Shown in pieces: positions 10,033 to 17,656 of a stretch of DNA of 64,000 nt. The notes below the pieces were generated by a model. That model did not search any database, had not been told where the DNA came from, and saw nothing but the letters and a program-made list of their open reading frames with translations. This stretch comes from Flavilitoribacter sp020436695 (lineage in GTDB: Bacteria > Bacteroidota > Bacteroidia > Chitinophagales > Saprospiraceae), in NCBI GenBank assembly GCA_041392665.1, contig JAWKLQ010000046.1:1-64000 (forward strand), read 5' to 3'. The position numbers and the translations under genes are program-made. Position 1 is the stretch's first letter; every line of letters starts with the position of its first letter.

Positions 10033-10501
10033 AACAAAACCACCTATCTTAGTACCAATTGCAGAGGGGAAATAAAAAACGCACAAGTATCAGGAGCGTT
10101 TTGGGCCCCTATATGACAGGTTTAAGGCAGCTACGGTGGTTCGGTAATCCACTTGTCCTTCCGAAGAAGGAATTCCCGAAGGAATTGAGGCCCGCCCTAG
10201 ACACCAAAAGTCTGACCTTTATTATTATCGTGTTGAGCCAAAACTTGTTTTGATACTTGCGCGTTATTCGTTGTAAAGCCATTAGCCTTACGCCGCTAAG
10301 TTATTATTTTTTGGCATATGAAAAAAGGGGTTTAACGAAATTTAGTCATCAGTCGGCAGTCAATGGGTAGAAAACATTTCAGATAGAGAACTTCCATTGG
10401 CAGGGTGAAAATCGGAGCATCAAACGAAATGCTAATTCAGCAACACTTGATGACTGCCGACTATCGACAGACTGACTGGCGACTTTTCAAAGTGCATTAG
10501 T
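10033..10501. other. 469-base spacer with inverted AGTCGGCAGTCA repeat
   Basis: No convincing gene. The segment holds a 12-base inverted repeat: AGTCGGCAGTCA at about 10354-10365 and its complement TGACTGCCGACT at about 10451-10462, about 85 bases apart. This is the same word as the heptamer repeat at 7257. It also holds a CGAAGGAATT near-duplicate at about 10163-10182. An open frame of 64 codons at 10059 lacks any recognisable protein sentence. The promoter of the MOSC gene must lie near the right end, but no clear consensus is visible. Confidence 0.5.
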
Positions 10502-10999
10502 ATGTCCTATACCAAAGCTGAATTACTCGAAAGTATGCCTCAAACCGGTAAAGTAGTATGGATCGGTATCCGGGCTGAGAAACGAGCGCCCGTCGAGTCC
10601 GTAATGGAGATCCAAGTAGACACCGACCTGGGATTGACCGGTGATCACTACAGTAAAAATGGTGGTCGACGGCAGGTGTCTCTCATCCAGGCGGAACATG
10701 TAGAGGCAGTGGAAAAAATGTTGAATACCAATATTGATCCCGCCTGGTTAAGACGAAACATCGTGGTCGCCGGAGTGAATTTATTGGCATTCAAGGATCG
10801 TCAATTTCAACTGGGCGACGTCATTATGGAAATGACCGGCCTGTGTTATCCCTGCTCCCGTTTGGAAGAAAATCTTGGCCCCGGTGGGTATAATGCTATG
10901 CGGGGCCACGGCGGGATCACGGCCCGGGTGATCAAAGGTGGTATCCTCCGGGTTGGCGATGAGGTGCGATTGGTAATAGAAGAAGGTGTTGGTGTTTGA
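10502..10999 (+). CDS. MOSC domain-containing protein
   Basis: A 165-residue stand-alone MOSC (molybdenum cofactor sulfurase C-terminal) domain protein. Typical features are the N-terminal strand VVWIGIRAEKRAPV, GDHY at about residues 47-50, the conserved QVSLIQAEH sentence, LRRNIVVAGVNLL, and the cysteine motif TGLCYPCSRLEENL with Cys115 and Cys118. In the family the conserved cysteine is thought to carry sulfur for transfer to a metal-sulfur cluster or to the molybdenum cofactor. The length is normal for the small MOSC proteins such as YiiM. It stands alone, convergent with hutG. The ATG at 10502 is the only sensible start. Confidence 0.88.
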   Translation: MSYTKAELLESMPQTGKVVWIGIRAEKRAPVESVMEIQVDTDLGLTGDHYSKNGGRRQVSLIQAEHVEAVEKMLNTNIDPAWLRRNIVVAGVNLLAFKDRQFQLGDVIMEMTGLCYPCSRLEENLGPGGYNAMRGHGGITARVIKGGILRVGDEVRLVIEEGVGV

Positions 11000-11176
11000 C
11001 CTACATGCAATTTTCGCTCCGGATGTAGCCCTCCTTTTTCTACCGAATACTTTGTCAGAAGAGGATTTCAAGAAATATGGGTTTTTCCCACCTCTACCAA
11101 TTCGTGCTCTATCGAAGATATTATTCTCCGTCATCATGATCAGCGTGATCTGGATTTATAAAAACAGGGAAACACT

Positions 11177-12202
11177 TCAGTCGAAACGAAGATTATTTTT
11201 CCGATGTTCCCGAATGAAATCGCTGACCAGATAGGCGATCAATTTGCTGACTGATTGATCCTTTCTGCCGTCAGACAGACTGGCTGCCCCCTCACAGATG
11301 TGAACGTAGGCCACGTTGGCGAAACCGGCGGTTTGATGAATGTATTGTCTGGCTTGTAATGTTGAAACCCCGGAAGGGGTAGTGGCGCTGGATAACACGT
11401 TTTCAATACAATCCAGGTCCAGCTCAATGCCGCTTAGATTACCCCGGGTGAATCCCAGCGCTCTTTGGATGGCCTGATCAAAAGATAGCGTTTTTTTGAG
11501 AAAAATATCTTCCCAAAAAGTAAGGTCGATGCGCGATTCATTTTGCATATTCTCAAGCATGGATGCGGCATTGTAGTTTCGGTGCAGACCAATGACGGCG
11601 TACCGGTCTAAATGACCTTCCGAGAAGGCATACCGAAAGCCATTGCCGCTGTGCCGGCCTTCCAACGGGCGAAAGTCGGCATGGGCATCCAGGTTAATGG
11701 CGTTGATAGAGGGTGAGGCTATGCGTTTGTTTTGTGCATATCCTCTAACAGCGCCTTTGATAATGGGATAAGTATTATTGTGACCACCGCCGATCACGAT
11801 CGGGATCTTATCCGCAGCGGTGATGTTATAAATGATCTTTTCCACTGACCGATCAATCTGCTCGACGGCATTTCTCAATTTATCAACATTGTTCTCTTCC
11901 GGATTGATGGAGAGATCAGAAACATCGAGTTGTCCGTAAAGACACAAGTCATCACCCGGCAAGTCCGCAGTAGACTGAATATTGAGAAATGCCTGTAAAA
12001 AAGCTGGCCAGGAAGTCTGTGTGCCGCCGATACCGTGATTAGCCCGTACACCTATATCCTCTGGAAGTCCCACCAGCACATAGTTGGCCTTAGTCCGGTC
12101 CGGTGATTCAATCAGGATCTGTTGCCCCAACTTGACCTCATTCGGGCGAACCTTGAGATAAGACTTTAATGTATCCGTAGTAAAAGGCTGAAAATGAGGC
12201 AT
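11177..12202 (-). CDS. hutG: Formimidoylglutamase (arginase/ureohydrolase family)
   Basis: A 341-residue ureohydrolase. It hydrolyses N-formimidoyl-L-glutamate to glutamate and formamide, the last step of this histidine degradation route. The two-manganese site of the family is visible: GGGH with His141, then DAHAD with Asp172, His174 and Asp176, and later the ELDLDCIE sentence near residue 250 with the second pair of metal aspartates. The protein is somewhat longer than arginase at its N-terminus, as usual for Bacteroidota HutG. It is the last gene of the hut operon, 3 bases behind hutI. The assignment within the family rests on this context; by sequence alone agmatinase or arginase would be alternatives. 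Confidence 0.88.
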   Translation of the reverse strand: MPHFQPFTTDTLKSYLKVRPNEVKLGQQILIESPDRTKANYVLVGLPEDIGVRANHGIGGTQTSWPAFLQAFLNIQSTADLPGDDLCLYGQLDVSDLSINPEENNVDKLRNAVEQIDRSVEKIIYNITAADKIPIVIGGGHNNTYPIIKGAVRGYAQNKRIASPSINAINLDAHADFRPLEGRHSGNGFRYAFSEGHLDRYAVIGLHRNYNAASMLENMQNESRIDLTFWEDIFLKKTLSFDQAIQRALGFTRGNLSGIELDLDCIENVLSSATTPSGVSTLQARQYIHQTAGFANVAYVHICEGAASLSDGRKDQSVSKLIAYLVSDFIREHRKNNLRFD

Positions 12203-12205
12203 TAT

Positions 12206-13432
12206 TCATATAATTTCTCCACCAATCATCACCTTGTTTATCCAGTTGTCGCCAAAACGATAAGGTAGATAGGCCAGATCCGGCACCGGCTTACTGATAA
12301 TCAGATTTGCTTTTTTACCAACGGCAATACTACCGAGTTCCGATTCTACTTCCATAGCACAGGCTCCGTTCATGGTCAGTGCATTAATCCCTTCTTCCGG
12401 CAGGAGTCGCATTTGAATACAACTCATAGCCAAAAGTAATGGGATATTACCGCTGGGAGAAGACCCTGGGTTGTAGTCCGTGGCCAGGGCAATACCCAGG
12501 CCAGAATCGATCATTTGGCGGGCCGGAGGAAAAGGCAGGCGGAGAAAGAATGCAGCTGTAGGCAAAAGGGTAGGGATGGTATTTGATTTTTTGAGGCATT
12601 CGATCTCCGCCTCAGAAATATTTTCCAAATGATCAACCGAGAGCGCCCCTTCTTCGATTCCGACTTGCACTGCTCCGAAATTATGTAACTGATTGGCGTG
12701 TAGTTTGGCTTTCAAACCACATCGTCGGCCGGCACGCAGGATCTGGCGGGTATCATCCAGATCGAAAAAACCTTTTTCGCAAAATACGTCGATATAGTCA
12801 GCCAAACCTTCTCTTGCGATCACCGGCAGCATTTCTTCAATGATTTCCCGGAGATAAGCCTGTTTATCTCCCCGTTGTCGTTCGGGCAAGGCGTGAGCAC
12901 CAAGGAATGTACTTTTGATGGTCAGCCTAGAATTGTTTCTAAGCCTTTTGATCACTCTAAGCATCTTCAGTTCTCCGGCCGTACTAAGTCCATAACCACT
13001 CTTTATCTCTACGGCACCGGTACCGGTACGGGCAATTTCATCCAGGCGTTGTCGAGCCGCTTCGTATAATGCTTCTTCGGAAGTATCTTGCAGACGACGG
13101 GCACTGTTTTGAATGCCTCCGCCCCGGGCGGCGATCTCAGCGTAAGAACGGCCCTTTAGTTTGTCGACAAACTCTTCTTCCCGGCTTCCGGCAAAGACCA
13201 GATGAGTGTGAGAATCACACCAGGCAGGCATAACCAGGCATCCACCGGCGTCTATCATTGCTTCTCCATCTCGTGTTTTCAGCTCTGTCATTGAACCAAA
13301 ACCGATGATATGTTCTCCTTCGATTCTGACATATGCCTTTTCCAGAGATGGCAATGTGGCCATTTCTTTCCCCTTCAGTAAACTGGATTCCAGATGAATG
13401 CCAAACAGCTCTTTTATATTGGTGATAAGCAT
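12206..13432 (-). CDS. hutI: Imidazolonepropionase
   Basis: A 408-residue amidohydrolase-superfamily enzyme. It opens the ring of 4-imidazolone-5-propionate to give N-formimidoylglutamate in histidine degradation. The metal motif HTH (His75 and His77, in CDSHTHLVFAGSR) is intact. Further family sentences are present: IEIKSGYGLS-like VEIKSGYGLST, the HANQLHNFGAV metal histidine, SVDHLENIS, and ALATDYNPGSSPSGN near the end. The length matches the family (about 400-410). It lies 3 bases before hutG and 10 bases after hutU in one operon. The gene is undamaged, in contrast to hutU and hutH upstream. Confidence 0.93.
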   Translation of the reverse strand: MLITNIKELFGIHLESSLLKGKEMATLPSLEKAYVRIEGEHIIGFGSMTELKTRDGEAMIDAGGCLVMPAWCDSHTHLVFAGSREEEFVDKLKGRSYAEIAARGGGIQNSARRLQDTSEEALYEAARQRLDEIARTGTGAVEIKSGYGLSTAGELKMLRVIKRLRNNSRLTIKSTFLGAHALPERQRGDKQAYLREIIEEMLPVIAREGLADYIDVFCEKGFFDLDDTRQILRAGRRCGLKAKLHANQLHNFGAVQVGIEEGALSVDHLENISEAEIECLKKSNTIPTLLPTAAFFLRLPFPPARQMIDSGLGIALATDYNPGSSPSGNIPLLLAMSCIQMRLLPEEGINALTMNGACAMEVESELGSIAVGKKANLIISKPVPDLAYLPYRFGDNWINKVMIGGEII

Positions 13433-13442
13433 TTTACGGGGC

Positions 13443-15111
13443 TCAGCTTTCCTTGATATTCAGTCCATGTTCAAGAGCTGTTTTCTTTGCCCGGTCATAA
13501 CCTGCGTCAGCGTGCCGGATCACGCCCAGTCCCGGATCGTTGCGCAGCACTCTTCGGAGTTTATGTTCAGCTTCCTCCGTCCCGTCGGCTACGATCACCA
13601 TACCGGCATGAATAGAATAGCCCATGCCGACACCTCCACCGTGATGTAAAGACACCCAGCCGGCACCTCCGGCCGTATTCATCAGGGCGTTGAGTATGGG
13701 CCAGTCGGCTACCGCATCGGAACCATCGAGCATACCTTCTGTTTCCCGGTTAGGAGAGGCTACAGAACCGGTATCCAGATGATCCCGGCCGATTACAATG
13801 GGGGCTTTTACCTGCCCGCTGCGCACCAGCTCATTAAAGGCCAGACCGGCTTTTTCGCGTTCGCCCTGACCCAGCCAACAGATCCGGGCCGGTAGTCCCT
13901 GAAAGGCGATCTTCTCCTGGGCTAGTCTGATCCATCGGTGCAGGGATTGGTTTTCCGGAAACAGTTGCAGCATCAGTTCGTCGGTAGCGTATATATCCGC
14001 AGGATCGCCGGATAGCGCTGCCCAGCGAAAAGGCCCTTTTCCTTCGCAGAATAATGGACGAATGAACGCCGGTACAAAACCCGGGAAATCAAAGGCATTT
14101 TCAACCCCAGCTTCTTTGGCTCCCGCTCTTAAATTGTTACCATAGTCAAACGTAATGCTGCCCATTTCCTGGAACTGCAGCATTAGGCTGACATGACGAG
14201 CCATCGACTCTGCGACCATTTGTCGATAGGTCCTAATATCTTCAGTTCTCAGCACATTGGCCTGTCCTACCGAGATCTGAAAGGGGAAATATCCGAAATC
14301 GGGATCGTGGGCAGAGGTCTGGTCGGTTAGCAGATCCGGGACGACATGCCGGTCGAGAAGTCGTTGAAGCAGGTATACGACATTGCATTGTACACCTATG
14401 GAAAGCGCTTCGCCTCTGCTTTTCGCCTCCAGCGCCCGGTCGATGGCCTCATCGATATCGGTGAATGCTTCGTCCAGATAACGGGTAGCCAGTCGCTTAT
14501 CGATGCGCCACTGTTCTGCTTCAGCTATTAGGCATACTCCTTCGTTCATGGTTATGGCCAGTGGTTGGGCACCACCCATGCCTCCAAGACCGGCGGTAAC
14601 ACTGAGGGTTCCCCGTAGCGATCCCCAAAATGTTGCCGTGCGCTTCGGCGAATGTTTCATGAAGTGCCCTGGATGATACCCGTGTGCCGATGTAGATCCA
14701 GGAGCCGGCAGTCATCTGCCCGTACATCATCAGCCCTTTGCGTTCCAACTCGTTGAAATGCTCCCAGTTGGCCCAGCGTGGAACCAGTTGAGAGTTGCTG
14801 ATCAGCACCCGGGCGCTGCGGGATGTGGGGACTACGGCTACCGGCTTTCCGGATTGGATCAATAAGGTTTCGTCATTTTCCAGCTCTTTCAGACAGCGAA
14901 TGATCTGGTCCAGCGCTGCAAAGTTGCGAGCTGCCCTGCCCCGACCGCCATATACAACCAGTTCCTCCGGTTTTTCGGCAACATCCGGATCGATATTATT
15001 CAGAAGCATGCGAAGAGCTGCTTCCTGTGTCCAGCCTTTACAACTCAATGTCGTTCCGGGAGGCGTCTGGTATTTCTCTTTAGCATATCTGGTAGGAGCC
15101 TGCGTTTGCAT
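13443..15111 (-). pseudogene. hutU: Urocanate hydratase, interrupted by clustered indels
   Basis: The full coding stretch of urocanase, which hydrates urocanate to imidazolonepropionate using bound NAD. The N-terminal part is read from the ATG at 15111 as far as MTAGSWIYIGT (about 14683). The rest is read from about 14622 downward (LRGTLSVTAGLGGMGGAQPLA to the stop at 13443), and includes the conserved C-terminal SLHHGGGVGMGYSIHAG. The two halves lie in different frames. Between 14623 and 14682 the expected sentence (roughly GIIQGT.ETFAEAARQHFGGS) can be recovered only by allowing about four small indels: a G lost in the GGG at 14679-14682, one base too many near 14660, one base lost near 14641, and a G lost in the GGGG at 14623-14626. 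Everything else fits the family's normal length of about 555. This could be local sequencing error or true decay. It overlaps the end of hutH by 32 bases. Confidence 0.85.
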
Positions 15112-16631
15112 AATCGCTGATATTTATGTTTTTAATGAATTGGCAACTTTTTTCAATATCCTCGGAGAGCATGCGATCGGTGGTAATTCGCGGGACATGC
15201 CGGCGATAGTCCCGATGTATGGCTTCGATAGTAGGTGCACTGAGTGCCGGCCGGCGAAATTCAAGTGCCTGAGATGCAGTGAGGAGTTCAATGGCCAGTA
15301 TTCGTTCTACGTTTTCGATAACCCGCAGGCATTTGGTAGCTGCGTTGGCACCCATGCTAACGTGATCTTCCTGCCCGTTGGAAGAAACAATAGAATCTAC
15401 TGATGCCGGACTGCATAATTGTTTGTTCTGACTGACGATCCCGGCGGCAGTGTATTGAGGGATCATCAACCCGGAGTACAGGCCCGGGTTCTGCACCAAA
15501 AAAGAGGGGAGACCACGCTGGCCGCTAATTAGTTGGAAAGTGCGACGCTCGGAGATACTACCAATCTCTGCCATTGCAATGGCCAGTGTATCCAGGCTGT
15601 AAGCCAGGGCTTGTCCATGAAAATTACCACCGGAAAGGATCAGGTCTTGATCCGGGAAAATACTGGGGTTATCCGTTACACTATTGATCTCACGGGTGAT
15701 CACTTCCCGGCAATGATAAAAACTGTCGCGGGATGCACCGTGCACCTGTGGTACACAACGGAAGGAGTAAGGGTCCTGCAACTGTTTGCCTTCACTTTTT
15801 GCCATTGTACTCTCTGTCAATAAGCTCCAAAGATAGGCGGCGACTTCCTTTTGCCCGGGATGTGGTCTTAATTCGTGAATAGCGGGATGGAAAGGCTCAG
15901 ACCGGCAATTAAACGCATCACAGGACATCGCAGCAATAAGATCGGCCAACTTCAGCAAATGTTCCGATTGCAGGAGACAGTAAACGCCGTAGGCAGACAT
16001 AAACTGTGTGCCGTTGATTAGGGCCAGCCCTTCTTTCGCCTGTAACTGTACCGGCTGCCAGCCCATTTTATTCATGATATTTTTGCTGAGATATTGGCGA
16101 TGTTTGGCATCTGTCAGTATGCCTTCTCCGATAATTGGTAAACTTAGATGAGAAAGCGGTGCCAGATCACCTGATGCCCCCAGCGAACCCAGAGTATAGA
16201 CCAGTGGCAGATATTCGGAATTGTAAAGTTCCAGCAAGCGTTCAACGGTTTTGTCTGGACCCCGGAATGCCCAAGCGCCAGCGAATGTGCTTTTAAAAGC
16301 AACATCAGCAGCGGACAATGGGGCGAGGTACGTATTCGCCCGTTCCGCAGGCGTGTGATCGAAGGAGGTTGTATTGCAGATCGGTGATCTGTCTTTGATC
16401 GATGCGGACATGCTGCAGATACCCAAAACCGGTGTTAATGCCGTAGAAAGCATCGTTGGAATGGGAGAGTTTATGGTCCAGGTAGTCGCGGCAATACTGG
16501 ATTCTGTTTTTGCCGGCTTCCGAAAGCTGTAAGTCGCAATTGCTCTCCAGTATCTTTCTGATCACCTCCAGATCCAATTCGGATTGACCTACGGAAAAAG
16601 TGTCTTCCTGCTGTCGACTTACCCGGACCAT
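15080..16631 (-). pseudogene. hutH: Histidine ammonia-lyase, interrupted by two single-base deletions
   Basis: Removes ammonia from histidine to give urocanate, the first step of the hut pathway. The N-terminus is read from the ATG at 16631 up to ACGTGEYVPRPIVR (about 16314). The rest is read from about 16250 to the stop at 15080. The Ala-Ser-Gly triad that forms the MIO cofactor is present in GSLGASGDLAPLSHL, as are NGTQFMSAYG and the C-terminal SVDSIVSSNGQEDHVSMG. Between the two parts the expected sentence (LMLLLKAHSLALGHSGVQTKTVERLL) is recovered if one C is restored near 16310-16313 and one A in the A-run near 16249-16252. Both look like homopolymer losses. As written the gene would not make an active enzyme. 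First gene of the operon, divergent from the LysR gene. Confidence 0.87.
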
Positions 16632-16666
16632 TCGAATTCAGATTTAATTATTTGGTTAGGATACTG

Positions 16667-16674
16667 CAAATTTC
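16667..16674 (-). promoter_or_regulatory. Possible -7 element of the hut operon
   Basis: On the minus strand GAAATTTG, one mismatch from the Bacteroidota TAnnTTTG -7 element, 36 bases upstream of the hutH ATG. A TTTAG word lies about 18 bases further upstream in place of the -33 element. The match is weak, but the position is right. Confidence 0.3.
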
Positions 16675-16685
16675 GCTCGAATTGC

Positions 16686-16706
16686 TAATAACTAAAAATA
16701 GTATTA
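16686..16706. promoter_or_regulatory. Candidate LysR-type operator between hutH and the regulator gene
   Basis: A nearly perfect inverted repeat, TAATAACTA - AAA(A) - TAGTATTA, in the 107-base divergent spacer. It contains T-N11-A spacing as expected for LysR-family sites. A second, shorter dyad (ACTA-T-TAGT, about 16723-16731) lies next to the regulator's start. The location lets one site control both the hut operon and the regulator itself. The assignment is inferred from symmetry and place only. Confidence 0.5.
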
Positions 16707-16738
16707 AATTGCATGGGTGATAACTATTAGTGATTAAT

Positions 16739-17656
16739 ATGGAACTAAGACAGCTGCAATATTTTATAACCCTGGCGAATGAACTGCACTTTAAAAGAGC
16801 AGCGGAAAAGTTGTTCATTGTACAGCCTGCTCTCAGTAAGCAAATCAAGAATCTGGAAGAAGAACTGGGCGTGCAGTTGTTTGAAAGGAACCGGCGAAAA
16901 GTGCTGCTTACCCCGGCCGGGCATTATTTTCGGCAGGAAACCGGGAAAATACTACAGCAATTAGAGCAGATCAGCAACAGAGTAAGATTGGTAAAGGATG
17001 GTAAGGGAGGAGAGATCCGGATGGGTTATGTCGGCTCTTGTATTCACACCTTTTTACCACAAATCATTAGCCAATTGCACGAGCGGTATCCGGATATTCA
17101 TCTGTATCTGGATGAGATGACGAGCCATGCTCAGTTACGTGCCATACAACGTGGAGCTTTGGATGTTGCCTTTTGCCGGAATCCGGAACTGACGGGTAGA
17201 TATGGCCGGCAACTGGTTTTCAGGGAGACTTTTTCCCTCATCCTACCGGAAGATCATGTCCTGCAAACCGAAGATTTTCATTCCATGCAACAATTGGAGG
17301 ATGAAATATTCATACTCCCCAAGCAGTCGGACGGAGATAACTATTACAAACTACAGCTGAGTATCTGCGAAGATGCCGGATTTACCCCGGTAATTGCACA
17401 TGAGACGGTCCACGGACATACTGCCCTCAATCTGGTGGATCAGCGCTTCGGTATTTCCATCCTGCCCACTTCCTTTGCCGGAGTGACTTCGGCAAATGTG
17501 CGATTTATTGAATTGACCGATATTCCTCAACGTTCGGAAATCACTGCGGTTTGGGATAAACGCAACCCGAACCCGACTCTACCTAAATTTTTGAGGATTA
17601 TAGAGGTTATTGATCAGCCCTCTTCCGGATCAACTACCATCTCCGGAAACGGTTAA
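16739..17656 (+). CDS. LysR-family transcriptional regulator, probable hut regulator
   Basis: A LysR-type regulator of 305 residues. The N-terminal winged helix-turn-helix reads MELRQLQYFITLANEL, then FKRAAEKLFIVQPALSKQIKNLEEELG, then LFERNRRKVLLTPAG. The remainder is the two-lobed effector-binding domain, with the usual IRMGYVGS strand at about residue 90. I choose the ATG at 16739, since MELRQL is the standard LysR start; a GTG three codons earlier is also possible. It diverges from hutH with an operator-like dyad between them, so it is likely to sense urocanate or histidine; this is inferred from context. Its 3' end overlaps the convergent helicase gene by 27 bases. Confidence 0.9.
   Translation: MELRQLQYFITLANELHFKRAAEKLFIVQPALSKQIKNLEEELGVQLFERNRRKVLLTPAGHYFRQETGKILQQLEQISNRVRLVKDGKGGEIRMGYVGSCIHTFLPQIISQLHERYPDIHLYLDEMTSHAQLRAIQRGALDVAFCRNPELTGRYGRQLVFRETFSLILPEDHVLQTEDFHSMQQLEDEIFILPKQSDGDNYYKLQLSICEDAGFTPVIAHETVHGHTALNLVDQRFGISILPTSFAGVTSANVRFIELTDIPQRSEITAVWDKRNPNPTLPKFLRIIEVIDQPSSGSTTISGNG

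Noticed and set aside
10059..10253. A 64-codon frame in the spacer after the Fe-S genes
   Set aside because: No recognisable sentence; a spacer open frame of this size is expected by chance.
10986..11234. An 82-codon frame overlapping the ends of the MOSC gene and hutG, with one hydrophobic stretch
   Set aside because: It overlaps genes at both ends, has no clear start signal, and no relative that I recognise; I cannot support it as a gene.
14795..15403. A 202-codon plus-strand frame opposite hutU and hutH
   Set aside because: Antisense to well-recognised enzymes and without any family sentence.
16305..16453. The apparent 457-codon hutH frame starting at 16453 as a separate gene
   Set aside because: Its first 60 or so codons are an out-of-frame reading of the hutH N-terminus; only the part below about 16250 is real hutH sequence.
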